From the NCBI GenBank assembly GCA_022393335.1, contig JAJEKB010020989.1, positions 1,336,141 through 1,400,140 of the forward strand: DNA of 64,000 nt, read 5' to 3'. Position 1 is the stretch's first letter; each line of letters starts with the position of its first letter. This DNA is from Macrotrachela quadricornifera. Its lineage: Eukaryota; Rotifera; Eurotatoria; Philodinida; Philodinidae. This document shows, one piece after another, positions 21,739 through 33,942 of the stretch. A program made the translations under genes and the position numbers. The notes under the pieces were generated by a model. The model saw nothing but the letters and a program-made list of their open reading frames with translations, did not search any database and had not been told where the DNA came from.

Positions 21739-23628
21739 ATGACAGTAAATCCAAAACAATATTTGCGATTTTTCAGTCATCCATCTCATTTGAACTATGG
21801 CTATATTAGTGAAGGAAGTGAGAAAAGTAAGACACCGTCACCACAAATGAAACATCTTCATGTATCAAGTGAACGCGATGAACAATTAAACAAGAATTAT
21901 TTTCATCAACAGTCGTCAGAAGATAAGCAGAAAATTGATTTCTCAAAAATAGAAGGACAACATGTGAATGACATATTACAAGTATCAATATTTACTCCTA
22001 TCACACCGGTACTAGAAGATAAATTAATGAAGGATAACAACAATAATACAATAATTTCGCCTGCATCACCAAACACAATTATTGAAATGGGTGTAACATC
22101 TCATCGTGATATGAAATCAGGTAGTCAACGATTTCGTTGGAATCTTATATTCAATATTCTAGTTTGGCTGATTGTACCACTTCCATTTTGGATACCATTT
22201 GTCTCCAATCGACTTGCATACTTTCTATTACCATCTGTGCAAGGAATATTTGTTTTGATATGGACAAGTAAGCGTAGAATTTCTTTTAATTTTTTGTATA
22301 ACTTATTTTTGACATTATTTTATCCTTTTCTAGTTATTGCTATATTAGCTCTGAAAAATGCGATTATTTTGTATATGAATCGTTTTCGTAATTTTGCTGA
22401 AGATTATGCTAGTTATGAGAAAAATCCTATTCGTCATATTGTTGCTATTAGTTGTTATAAGGAACCATTATCATTGATTTCAAAAAGTATTCAAACACTA
22501 GCTGATCAAACAGAAGTACAACGAATAACAATGGTTGTCTCATTTGAAGCACGAACACCAGATAGAGAATTCAAAATTCAATCATTAGAAGAACAATTTA
22601 AGAATTGTGAATTCGAACGATTAATATTTACAATTCATCCATATGGTTTACCTAATGAAATACCAGGAAAATGTTCAAATGCAAATTATGGCCTTCGTAT
22701 GGCCATAAAAGAAATGTCAATTGCTGATGATGATACCGACAACATCCTAATAACAACATGTGATGCTGATTCTAAATTTCCACCTCAATATATTGCTGCA
22801 TTAACATCTAAATACTTGAAAGAGAATCGACCATCATTGACAACAATATATCAATCACCCTTATTTTATAATTGGAAATTAGATGGTCTATCATTTGTTA
22901 CTCGTGTTACCGGTTTATTGAGAAGCTTTTTGATGTTAGGTGCATTGATTCCATTCAATATCAATACCATGAGTATTTTCTCATTCTCATTAACTTTAGC
23001 AAAAAAGGGAAATTTTATTCATCCTGCCTATCAAATGGATGATATTATTTGTCTTATTCGATGGATGGGAGTTACACAACAAAGATTAAAAATATCAATG
23101 ATACCCGTACCGGTATTGAGTGGTCCTACATCTGGAGAAACAATTGAAATAGAAATCATAGAATGGGCAAGACAAGCTCGTCGTTGGACAATTGGAGCAG
23201 CTGAAGTATTTCATTATTTTATTATTAAATCAAAACGCATGCCAGGAACGGCTGCATGTTTTTGGGGAATTGTCTTTGTTATCTATTATGGTATTATATT
23301 ATGTACTGGTGGTTTGTATGGTTTAACATCAATGTTATCAATGTTTTTCATTGTCAAAGATATTCCAATAGTTGTTACATATATTATGTATGGTTTATTA
23401 GCTATGCAAATGTTAACATTTTCAATTGCATTCATCATCGATATATTTATTCCTAAATTATTGAATGTTGATGAATGTATTTTTATTTTACGAAATTTCT
23501 TTCATTTTATAACAACGCCATTTGTTCTCATAGCCTATTCCTTTGTAGAATTTTATGCATTACATGAAGTTCTTATCTATGGGAAGAAAGTATGTAAACA
23601 TGGTGCATCTGCCAAAGTTGTTCTTTAA
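21739..23628 (+). CDS. Membrane GT2 polysaccharide synthase-like glycosyltransferase
   Basis: A 629-aa single-exon membrane protein. Hydrophobic segments lie at about 135-215 and in several helices after residue 500. Between them is a family 2 glycosyltransferase domain with the marks of processive synthases: CYKE at 239-242, DAD at 342-344 (nucleotide-sugar and metal binding), an acidic pair at 434-435 (YQMDD) in the position of the catalytic base, and QARRW at 479-483, the Q/R-x-x-RW motif of cellulose, chitin and hyaluronan synthases. It likely transfers a UDP-sugar to a growing chain at the membrane; the product cannot be told from sequence. The overall form resembles bacterial GT2 proteins more than animal chitin synthases, which are much longer. 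AATAAA follows the stop at about 23,649. Confidence 0.8.
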   Translation: MTVNPKQYLRFFSHPSHLNYGYISEGSEKSKTPSPQMKHLHVSSERDEQLNKNYFHQQSSEDKQKIDFSKIEGQHVNDILQVSIFTPITPVLEDKLMKDNNNNTIISPASPNTIIEMGVTSHRDMKSGSQRFRWNLIFNILVWLIVPLPFWIPFVSNRLAYFLLPSVQGIFVLIWTSKRRISFNFLYNLFLTLFYPFLVIAILALKNAIILYMNRFRNFAEDYASYEKNPIRHIVAISCYKEPLSLISKSIQTLADQTEVQRITMVVSFEARTPDREFKIQSLEEQFKNCEFERLIFTIHPYGLPNEIPGKCSNANYGLRMAIKEMSIADDDTDNILITTCDADSKFPPQYIAALTSKYLKENRPSLTTIYQSPLFYNWKLDGLSFVTRVTGLLRSFLMLGALIPFNINTMSIFSFSLTLAKKGNFIHPAYQMDDIICLIRWMGVTQQRLKISMIPVPVLSGPTSGETIEIEIIEWARQARRWTIGAAEVFHYFIIKSKRMPGTAACFWGIVFVIYYGIILCTGGLYGLTSMLSMFFIVKDIPIVVTYIMYGLLAMQMLTFSIAFIIDIFIPKLLNVDECIFILRNFFHFITTPFVLIAYSFVEFYALHEVLIYGKKVCKHGASAKVVL

Positions 23629-26600
23629 GAACTATTGCACTATGAAAGAATAAATACCGTAAATGAATATTTTATAAGTTTTTATGTAGTAATTTATTTT
23701 TTTTTAATGTATATTAATTGTTCACTAACAGTAAATACATGTTTAAAGGACCTTATTCAAATATTTTTCTGATAAAGATATACATTCAATTTGAAATAAA
23801 TATCCTTCCTGAATACGGATTTTACTATTCGAAAACTAGACGCAGAAAATAGCCTAATGAAGATATTCATACACAATTACTCATATGTAATTTTTTTGTA
23901 CTCGACTAGCTCATATAAAACTCTGATGAAAATATAAAGCACATATAACAAGAGAGAAAAAGCGTGCCTTCAGTACTTCGAAGTACGAGTGAAGTACAAT
24001 GAAGTATAAGTGAAGTATTGAAGTCGCGCTTTTTCCTCCTTGACATACAATGAGAATACGAATAAAACAATCAATAACAAAACTACAAGTATGACTCTTA
24101 TTTTTATAGTAAAAATAAAGACATATCTAGTATTCCTATCTACAACGTTGATGATTTTTCTTCTTAATATCTAATAAAGTAAGGGTACAATTAAATACAG
24201 AATAGCCTTAAAATCACGTTAGCGAGAAACAAATGAATATATCGGTTACAGTTCGAGCAAACGGATTCATTTTTTTTACCCATAAAACGAACATATTCAC
24301 ACTTCATGTCAACAAAGATAAAGCTAGAGAAAACGTTTTTAAAAATCACTATTTATTTCAATAAGAGAAACTTCTCCCGGCGTTAATATATTTTTAAAAT
24401 CTAAATCGTTTCTTCCTCTAGATATAACCTAATGTCATCTTTGTATTTTTAACCGAATCTTGATTGTAGGTATTCGATGACAAATATAACTTGACAGCCT
24501 ATGAAATTTTCATCACATACCAATTAAGTTTAGTCATTATTATTTTTAAGAGTTATATAGTATCAGAACACCAGCAGCTTCTCGTATTAGAAAGTTATTT
24601 CAAATGATTGATCCACAAACTTATAGAATCAATTGATTTAAATTCATCAAAAAATCATCCACTTGAGCGAAAAGGATGTAATAAGATTATATCTTTCTTT
24701 CATCCATTTATCTCTTATTTATATGATATAATTTGATAAAACTAAAAGACTGATTCTCTAATGCATAATTCCATAACAATACATTTGTACTCTACTATCG
24801 ATCACTTTGATCCTTTGAGCGACGACTTTTTGACGGTTAAGTTTATTCTGGAAGTGAGAAATAGTAATAACCTGCTTCAAAATACTTTCTTGAAGAACTC
24901 GATAAATATTGTTATTTAATATTGAATAATCATAAACGAATTCTTTCTATACAATATCATCGCTATTCTAATCAGAATCATTGATCTTAGTTCATTATAA
25001 TACTTTAGTTGAACATAAAATAGTTGGACATATATGTCCCATCACTTGTCAAGATGATTCTATATTTTCACTATTATGAGTATAAATATATGCAACAATA
25101 AAAGACTCACATTAATAAATATTTCTTATTCTTGACACAATTTTCTATGATCTTGTTATCTTCATGCAATAAACTGCTCATCATTTCCTCGGATTGAAAG
25201 AACACAATTAGAAAAGCGTCGTTGGTTGACTTATTCATTAAAACAAATAACTAACTTTTTGTTTAGTTTCAATTCATCAGAAGATGAATAGTAAGAAACA
25301 TTTTAAAATATTTGTACCTATTTTAGGTTTAGATTCATCATCATCAAAAAATGACTATTGATGAATGTCAGAGCGAGTAAATTTTTTCCAGAATATTTCG
25401 TTGGGATTAATGAAGTTGGGCGAGATTTGGAAACTCTTAGAGACTTTCAAATAGCAATAAAATGGGAAATCATCTAAGAATTTGTAAGGGTAGCTACTTT
25501 TTAGAGTGTTCACAATGATTGTTCCATCGTTCCATTTCTACATTGTCATTATTATTCTATCCGTTTGTACTGTTATTCAAACATAACAGACTTCATATTC
25601 TATTCATTCAGCCAATTATTGATATATTCTGAATATTTTCAAAAAATTAAATTACTTTTCTTGAAAAAATTGAAAGATATCACTCCAATCATCGATATCA
25701 TGCATTATACATTATTTTAAGAGAAAGTTAAAAGAAAGAATATAAATAAATAAATATCATTCACTGTTCTTGCTTTAGTTCCCTATTCTCCAAAAACAAT
25801 ATATTTTCATTAGAAAAAATTGAAATTGAGTTAAATATATGAGAACATAATATAAATAGTAATCTTTCACAAATGAGATGAGTTTTTTTTAATATGATAT
25901 CTCGTTTTAATAATTCTTATCATTTACATTTTATTAAACAAAATCAGTAACTATTAGAATAATTTTCACTTGATCGTCTTCAGAGAGAAATTTTGAAACT
26001 ATTTCTCTTTGAAAAAAAAAATCATGACCCTTTATGATTTATATCTTATTCATTCTTGAAAGAAAAAAAATATTTCTGTTTCTTTCCAGCCGAAATATTT
26101 TTAAGAGAAGAAGGGATACACATTCTAATACAATCGAAGTATCCATAAAAAAAGTTTTAACTCGAATGATCGTACTTTACAGGAGAAAAGAGAAGAAAGC
26201 TACAAATAAAATTGTATTTTTAAACTTTTTTATTATAAAATTAAGTTTTATATGAATAACAAAGAGATTTCGACTTATTGATACGTACTCATTAGATAGA
26301 GAGCATTTAAATCTATAGATTAAAACACAAAAACAATAAAATAAGATAAAAATTTAGGTTAGAAGAGAAGGATGGTCTTAAACATTGATCAATCATTGAA
26401 ATTCATAAATATATTATAAAATATTAATAAAACAGTACATTTGAAGCAATCATAATAGTCAAAATCTAGTATGTTATCGATCATCAAATGATTATATTTT
26501 ACTGACATTAGTGATATATTGGAACATAAAATCTTGTTTTATGCGCAAGCTTTAGATACTTAAATATATATATTGATGAATAGATGATGAAAAAAAGAAC

Positions 26601-27244
26601 TATTATGAATTGATTTTTGATGTAGAACATAGAACTCATGGAGTAGCATGGTCTTGCAATATTTTCGATTTATTTCTACATTAATGTTATTTTGCAAAAG
26701 TAATAAAAATCAAGCCACAATAGTACACGTCTCTTTCATTCTTCCAGACAAACTTAGAAAATATTACGTTTCAATGTCTCTGGCAACAATTTCTTTTTAA
26801 AGGAAATGGAATAATTGCACAACTTTACACAAAATTTGAATGTCTACAAACGCAAAATAGAATCATGATCAATCTTATGGTTTTTAACTAGCAGTACTAA
26901 TTTAGTACTTTAACAACAGATGTGAAACATTTATTTTCAATATTTTTTTAATCGTGTTTTTCGTATGTGTAAAATGTTTTCATGATTTATTTTTTCTTAA
27001 TCTAACTCTTTCATAATAATGAATGTATCCGAATCGTCACAAAATGAAATACTCTAAATCAACTTGACAACCATTACCGGCAATTAATTAGTTACGATGA
27101 GTTTTAGGGACTTTTAATTTAGAGATTTCTTTTCCAACAAAAAATGTATCTATACTTGTGACAACATTGAGTTTGTTGGATCAAGTCTTTTATTAAAAAA
27201 TAGGTCAAAAAATGAATAGCTGTTTAATTCGACTTGTAGTATAG
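23629..27244. other. Gene desert, AT-rich
   Basis: 3.6 kb with no recognisable coding sequence. The only structure seen is the hairpin-forming tract at 23,960-24,040. The 73-codon ORF at 26,034 is Lys/Ile-rich and looks random. Confidence 0.5.
23960..24040. repeat. Short palindromic tract with GAAGTA repeats
   Basis: The outer ends 'gaaaaagcg' and 'cgctttttc' are reverse complements, and inside lies 'gtacttcgaagtac', a perfect 14-bp palindrome. 'gaagta' recurs five times in about 45 bp. The RNA or single strand could fold into a cruciform. It could be a very small foldback element. Confidence 0.5.
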
Positions 27245-28175
27245 ATGGAGCTCAAAAAAAATTAAGAGCATTCCCTCTGCTAAAGAATAAAACTTCTTTT
27301 GATATTTATTATTTACCATAAATGACCTAGATGATAAGTTTACTGTTAGTTAGGCAAAAACAATAACATTCTTTTTCCTGTTATTATTTATTATAAATGA
27401 GCACTTGACTCTATATTAGAGAAAAAAATAGTTTTTTTTTTACCATTTATGACTTTATAATAAATGTTATTATTTATGATGACTTTAATGTAAAATTTTT
27501 TAAAGAGTATGGTGTGTCGTTTCGATCTGTAGAAATAAAAAATGATTACAGTTCTATGGAGTGACTGAAATTTAATACGGTGAATAAATATTCTGATTGC
27601 AGGTAGTATAGTTTATATTTGAATGACTTAAAAGAATTTTGTTACTCAATTTTCTTTCGTTTCATGAAATACGAAAAAGAAATTAAATGAGGACTTTAAT
27701 AAAACTGTATATAGATGAACTAATTGTTTGTATTCGAGAAAGTTAATTGGCCTTCTGGTATATGTGACATATTCATATTAGGCAAACCATGATATTTGTA
27801 ATGAATTACGGTAATAACTTAGCGTCTCTTTGTGATACTTCTTCGTATTATGATCTATTTAAAACACTTTCAAGTCACTTGTGAAATGATAAATGGCGAA
27901 TAACAAATTATTTTTTTCCTTAAATTTACAGTAAAGTCATTTTTTTATAACATTTACAATAAATGATAGATGGAAAAAATATTATTTTCTTGCCTAAATT
28001 ACAGTAAAGTGCACATTTATAATAAATGACAAATGGAAAAAATTTTATATTTTTAACTTAACTAACAGCAAAGTGCCCATTTATAGCATGTATAATTCGA
28101 ACTAGGCATCTCATGGTTCCATTAAAAAAGAAGTTGCTCTAATTATTATTTTTCTGAAACGGCTCTAGATTGATG
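27245..28175. repeat. Large imperfect foldback, arms of about 200-250 bp
   Basis: The reverse complement of 27,300-27,500 matches 27,890-28,110 in order, with repeated 'cagtaaa' and 'catttataataaatga' motifs; outer ends near 27,250 and 28,165 also match weakly. Within the right arm a unit of about 75 bp is repeated two to three times (from 'cagtaaagt' through 'aaatgacaaatgg'). No ORF was found. It is a non-autonomous element of unknown class. Confidence 0.55.
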
Positions 28176-29179
28176 ATCAGTTCGACTTCATTTTAAAGCA
28201 CTGGTAATCAATTCATCTGAAAAGGAAAATAATTCATTACACCTACTTTTTAACCTTCCTCTTGATAAAAGACGTGTTCTATTCAGAAAAGGTTAAGTTA
28301 ATTTAGGACATCTCAATTTGTAGCAAATTAGAATCTACCATTACATATATCTGATCACCCAATTTATCGGTATGATAAGTAAATGAATTTGTGTGTGTGA
28401 TAGTAGCCAGATCTGAACTTACCACATACTAAACTATATCGTTGATACTTGAGTAGTTTAAAGATAATAGTCTCTATAATAGCATAATTATTTAAATTAA
28501 AGGATAGAATGGTGGAGGGGTAGATTTGCTAGCAAAATCGATACATTTACCGCAAATGCTAATCAATTTTATATGTTAGATAGCTGGTACTGTGTCCTAA
28601 AAAGTAGTATAATTATAATATTAGTATGTATAATACATACAGAGTATTATCATATCAAAAGATTTCACTTCTGCTATTTCTGTAGTAATATTTATCATGT
28701 GGATCTATGAAAGGAATAAATTATTTTCTTTAATAAAATGAAATTAATCATCAAATTCTAATCTAATATTTTGATATTCAACCAAATATTTGTATCTAAT
28801 TCATCCAATTGATCCTATTGTTTGTAAAGTAAAATGAGAAAAAGACACTCTTTGTTGTGCTTCAAAGTACTTTCTAATGTCTATTAATTTGATAATTAGT
28901 TTACCTGTGTTAGAATAAATCATTTAGATATTCAAAAACTTCATAATTTATTACTTTCATAGCTTTATATGATAAAATCTCATACGAATTATATATCCTT
29001 ATATTATAATTAAATTAATACAATAACAATCTAAGGTATTTTGAATAGAATTTTGTGATGGTTTATACACAAAACAGAAGTAGAGATTTATAGATAAGTT
29101 ATTCGAATTACTCCATAAAAATCATTATTTGTTTTCTTCAGATTTGATTTATCTATTAGATTTATAGTGTAAATAAGCG
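28176..29179. other. Upstream region of the glutamate receptor gene
   Basis: AT-rich; no ORF or repeat was recognised. It probably contains the promoter, but no convincing TATA or initiator stands out. Confidence 0.4.
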
Positions 29180-31834
29180 ATGATGTTGTATTTATGGAGC
29201 ATTCAATACTTATGGTTATACTTTTTCTTCTTACAATTTTATATATCATATATCAAAACAGATTGGCCATTGACAACATCATCTAATGTACAATTATTGG
29301 GTCTTTTTCCTGAGATATTAAACACAACTGAGCCAATAACAATGTCTCTTCATTCTAGAGCTATGTTCAAAGCAGCAATAATACTTTCTCAGCGATATAA
29401 TATAACCATTGGAGAACAATTTATTGGTTGGTATTCAGTAGAAACTGGTGGTGATGTGACAAATGCTCTCCGCAATACATGTTTGCTAATATCTGATTCA
29501 AATATTGTTGGTATTGTGGGACCGGGACTTTCTAGTGAATCTCATTTTCTTGCTCCTTTTGCTGCAAAGATTGGTATTCCTATAATATCATATGCTTCAA
29601 CTGATCCTAAATTATATGATCGAAATGCTTATCCTGCTTTTTATCGTACAGTACCTTCAGATAATATAGCAGCATTAGCAATTGCCAAACTTTTTATTCA
29701 ATATAATTGGACATCATGTATTATTATCTATCAAAATGATGCATTTGGATTGGGTGCTGCAAAAGCAATAAGTGATGAATTTGATAATAATAATTTAAAA
29801 GTTACTAATACAATAATATTCGATATTGTGACATTGAGTATTCGAGGGAATTTAAAAAGTCTTTTAACCAGCAGTACAGCACGAATTGTTATACTATGGG
29901 CTATACCAAATTATGCCTCATTGATTTTACAAAATGCACTTGATTTAGATGTAGTTGGTCCAAAATTTACATGGATATTAAGTGCAAATATATCTGTGAA
30001 TGTCTTTAATCAAACATATTATCAAAAGTTACGTGGAATACTTACTATTACACCAGTTGTAGGGAATATTGTTAATGCACCTATTAATAAAACATTATTA
30101 AATGCAGCATACCAAATTTGGCAAGAATATGAACCTGAATCATTTCCTGGATTAGATAATGTAGATTATTATGCATTATTTGCATTTGATGCTACTTGGA
30201 CATTAATTCAATCGTTAAAACAACTTTGTTCAATAAATACTAAGAATTCTTCTTCATGTATATCATTTATTAATGCTTCATATTGTTTTGATCGACGTTT
30301 TCTTAATTCTCATTCATTTTTTAATATAATTAATAATAATATATTTCTTGGTGTATCTGGTTCTATACAATTTAGTATTAATGTAACAGATAGAATAAAA
30401 GGTATTTATTATGTTGCAAAAAATCTTCAGTATTCATCAAATACTTTGAATTATGTACCAGTATTAGTATGGTCGGATTCAAATGAATGGAGATTATATA
30501 CACAATCAAGTGTAATTATATGGCCTGGAGTTTCTTTAGTACCTCCTTCGGGTTATGCATCAGTTTTAGGTGTAACCTTACGAATTGCTGTTACTGAAAT
30601 AGCTCCATTTACTATAGTTACACAAGCATCAAATAGATTTGGAAAAACAAAAATAAAATTAGTTGGTTACATACCTGATCTTATTGAACTTTTAAAAAAC
30701 AGAATGGGATTTATTCCGAAAATAACTTTAGTAACAAATCAAACATTTAATGAAGTAATTAAGGCAGTAGAAAATGATACTTATGATATGTTCATAGCTC
30801 AAACAACAATAACCTCTACACGAAGAGAAAAAGTTGCTTTTTCAAATTCAATATTTGATAATTCTTTACGAATTATTATACGAAAAGAATCTAAACCTGG
30901 TGTAGATTTTTTATCATATTTAAGACCATTCTCATTTAAACTTTGGATGACTCTTTCAGCTGCTAGTATATGTGCTGGTTTCTTAATTTGTTTATTAGAA
31001 CATCAAGAAAATGAAGCATTACGAGATCTTTCAATAATTTCTATAATTGCCATGAGTATATGGTATGCTTTTGGTGCAATTGTTGGATATGGGGTAGATT
31101 TTCATGTTAAAACAGCTGCTGGTAGATTATTAACTCTTGCTTTATATATATTAAGTTTAATTTCAGTTGCAGCATATACTGCAAATTTAGCATCGGATTT
31201 AACAATATCAAAATCGGATAATATTATATCTGGAATTGAAGATATTAAAAATGGAAAAATAGCATTTAGTCGTATTGGAATTTTAGTTGGTACATCTTTT
31301 GAAGAATATTATCTACGAGAAATTTCTAGAGGTGTTCGAGATTTTTATCCAGTAAAATCTAATGAAGAAATTTATAATTATCTATTAAATAATATAATTG
31401 ATGCATCAATTATGGATGGTAGTGTTTTAGAATATATAACTGGTAATGTTTATTGTAATTTAACTTTAGTTGGTTCCAGTATTGATCAAAGTGCATCTGG
31501 AATTGTTTTTCAAAAAAAATGGCAATATGAACAAGATTTCGATATAAATATATTAGCATTAAGAGAGTCAGGTGCTCTTGATGATTTAAAAAGTAAATGG
31601 TTTCAATCAACTTATTGTTCTCAATCATCTAAATCATCTACTGCATTAACAGTTGAATCGATGGCTGGTTTATATTTGACTTTTGCAACTATTAGTATTC
31701 TAGCAGTTTTATTATTTGTATGGAAAAAACGATTTATTATGAAAAATTATCTATTAACACTAATACGTCGAAAGAATTTATCAATTACACAAGATGTTTA
31801 TACAGCAAAGGATTCAATCGAAATCTCTCTTTGA
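29180..31834 (+). CDS. Ionotropic glutamate receptor with K+-channel GYG selectivity filter
   Basis: An 884-aa single-exon protein. A signal/hydrophobic start (1-26) precedes a periplasmic-binding-like amino-terminal domain (about 35-440). The ligand-binding lobes S1 (about 470-580) and S2 (about 690-815) flank the channel: M1 about 590-612, pore loop, M3 about 650-675 and M4 about 830-852. R548 in TITSTRREK aligns with the glutamate-binding Arg of GluA2 (R485); D746 takes the place of its E705, as in NMDA receptors. M3 carries AYTANLAS (665-672), the gating motif. The pore reads AIVGYGVDF, with GYG at 636-638, a potassium selectivity signature. AvGluR1 of Adineta vaga is a published K+-selective receptor of this kind, so this is probably an orthologue or paralogue: a glutamate-gated potassium channel. 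Confidence 0.92.
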   Translation: MMLYLWSIQYLWLYFFFLQFYISYIKTDWPLTTSSNVQLLGLFPEILNTTEPITMSLHSRAMFKAAIILSQRYNITIGEQFIGWYSVETGGDVTNALRNTCLLISDSNIVGIVGPGLSSESHFLAPFAAKIGIPIISYASTDPKLYDRNAYPAFYRTVPSDNIAALAIAKLFIQYNWTSCIIIYQNDAFGLGAAKAISDEFDNNNLKVTNTIIFDIVTLSIRGNLKSLLTSSTARIVILWAIPNYASLILQNALDLDVVGPKFTWILSANISVNVFNQTYYQKLRGILTITPVVGNIVNAPINKTLLNAAYQIWQEYEPESFPGLDNVDYYALFAFDATWTLIQSLKQLCSINTKNSSSCISFINASYCFDRRFLNSHSFFNIINNNIFLGVSGSIQFSINVTDRIKGIYYVAKNLQYSSNTLNYVPVLVWSDSNEWRLYTQSSVIIWPGVSLVPPSGYASVLGVTLRIAVTEIAPFTIVTQASNRFGKTKIKLVGYIPDLIELLKNRMGFIPKITLVTNQTFNEVIKAVENDTYDMFIAQTTITSTRREKVAFSNSIFDNSLRIIIRKESKPGVDFLSYLRPFSFKLWMTLSAASICAGFLICLLEHQENEALRDLSIISIIAMSIWYAFGAIVGYGVDFHVKTAAGRLLTLALYILSLISVAAYTANLASDLTISKSDNIISGIEDIKNGKIAFSRIGILVGTSFEEYYLREISRGVRDFYPVKSNEEIYNYLLNNIIDASIMDGSVLEYITGNVYCNLTLVGSSIDQSASGIVFQKKWQYEQDFDINILALRESGALDDLKSKWFQSTYCSQSSKSSTALTVESMAGLYLTFATISILAVLLFVWKKRFIMKNYLLTLIRRKNLSITQDVYTAKDSIEISL

Positions 31835-33942
31835 CATTTTTGAATCAGATGTTTTCTAGAAATAAATCTTTGAATATAAAACTACGTTTATTGTTAAATT
31901 TATTTTTGATTTATATATGAGAAAAGCTTGACTATCTGAAAAAAAATTAATAAATATGTTTATTTTTAGAAAATATTTTTTTTAACTTTTAAGACTTCAT
32001 AAAGACAACATTAGCACCATATTCAAGATTTTTTTTTATTCGAATTCGTTTTACCATTTGAGTTAATTTTCTATCTGCTTGAGTTATATGCAGCATTGAA
32101 GTTTTAGAGATTGCTTTGTATTGTGCAACGTGATGGATGATTCACTGCTTTGAATTAATAAAAAAAATCAAAAGTAAATCATCTAAATCATAAAATTCAC
32201 ACAAACTCAAGGAGACAACGACCCAGCTAGGCATCAAAATACAAATCTGATTTTGAAATTTCATTTGATCGACAGCTTTATAGGAATCCGTCGATAAAAT
32301 TGGTAGTTTTTTATTAGTAATAGTCTTTGCAACCTTAGAATAGATTACATTTTTGTTTTTACACAAATATCATTGTGCAAAATTCTTCTCTTCTATATTA
32401 ATATAAAATGCAAAACGTATACAACACAGTATGTACACAAAGGACAAACAGGCAATTAGTGTAGACAAAAAAAAGTTTTGCAAGTAGAAAATAATTTTAA
32501 AAATCTCACAGAATCGTTACAAGAGAGGAGAAAGATCAGTTCTGAGTAAAACTCAAAACAAACTATTGCCCATTGCAAACAGGCTTATTTAAGGTATTAA
32601 AGTATACAAAATTATTGAAATTTCTTTGATAAATAACTAGTGATCTATGATCATCATGAAAGAGTAGATTATTGCTCTATAAAAATAGAACAAATTTACG
32701 AAAGTCTAGAATTTTTATTCCAATTATTCGTTTAAAAGTTATAAGTCAAACATTAACTGTATTTGATCGAGTTTTTATGAATTTTACCTTAAACAAAATA
32801 TTTTTCAAATTATTATTAATGATATCCTTGGACAATTTTATACAGTGTTGATTAAACTTGATTGCCGTCATAATAAGATTAAGAAGCTTGTTAGTTCTCA
32901 TCATCAGATATCATAATTTAGTTGTATCATTAATAAAGAATGTATTGTAAACAAATACGAAGTAGAAGCGATTGATGCAAGCGAATAGTATAAATTGTCA
33001 AAAACCATCTAAATTTGGGTTGATCATAAGGGGCATACGCATGGAGGAGGTTGTAGTTTTATTGAAGTCCATCAAGTAACAGAACTGAATAATATATATA
33101 TATCGTTGAATAGAGAAAGTCTTCCCCTATAAACCTACATATATCTCGTTATCTGGTCAAAAGATCATAGTCGTCTTTAATAAAAGATCACTTTTTCGGT
33201 CAAGTCAATTCCTAGTTCGCCTTATCGATTTTCTGATATCAACATGCTTATGTTTTAATTCGCTCTCATTTATTAAATAAAATATGCTTCTCATGTTGAA
33301 ATATACATCAGTGGCCGAAATGAGTCAAGGTAAATCAATTCATCGAGATCTATTCATAGTTTGAATATGTGTAATGAAGTGAAAGAGATGAGCTGAGTTG
33401 TGATGAATGAATATTATACCATATCGATCAACCAACAGATCAAAATAACATCTAACAAAAAATTTCTCAATGATTTACTGAAGACTTTTCAAATTTCGAG
33501 TCTTTCGGATCAAACTTATCTAGTTTTGGTCTCTGGCACACATACCATACTATTATGCATCGTTCTAAAAGAAAATATTTTAAATAACAATGGTTCTAGA
33601 AGTTAACAATGAATAATCGTTTTACATTTGGTAAGTTAATACAAGAATCATCTCTCAAATATTCAACAATAGATGTTTTCATCACATGTATAAAGTATAG
33701 ATTGAATATTCTAAACTTCCTTTCAAGTTTTATTATACAAAAACAAATGGTAGTATTTCATGACAATATGTCAACTATTATCATGCGCATACAATTTTGA
33801 TGATACTGTTTAAGCGGCAAATGTCTGTAAAGTACTGATAAGAACTCTTTCTTTTTTCTTTGCATTATTATTTATTACACACACATACATATATATATAT
33901 ATGTATGTGTATAGTTTTATTACCTTTCACTTTGTTTTCAAT
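31835..33942. other. AT-rich intergenic DNA
   Basis: No gene was recognised; small ORFs at 33,400-33,800 look random. It ends in a simple ACACAT/AT tract at 33,878-33,905. Confidence 0.45.

Noticed and set aside
17727..23628. Bacterial contamination as the source of the AUDH-like and GT2 genes
   Set aside because: Base composition matches the neighbourhood, animal-type genes follow on the same contig, and there are no ribosome binding sites or operon layout. Read-level proof is still lacking.
26034..26255. 73-codon ORF in the gene desert
   Set aside because: Lys/Ile/Phe composition is what random AT-rich DNA gives; no motif.
31410..31628. 72-codon minus-strand ORF opposite the receptor gene
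   Set aside because: Shadow of the conserved receptor frame.
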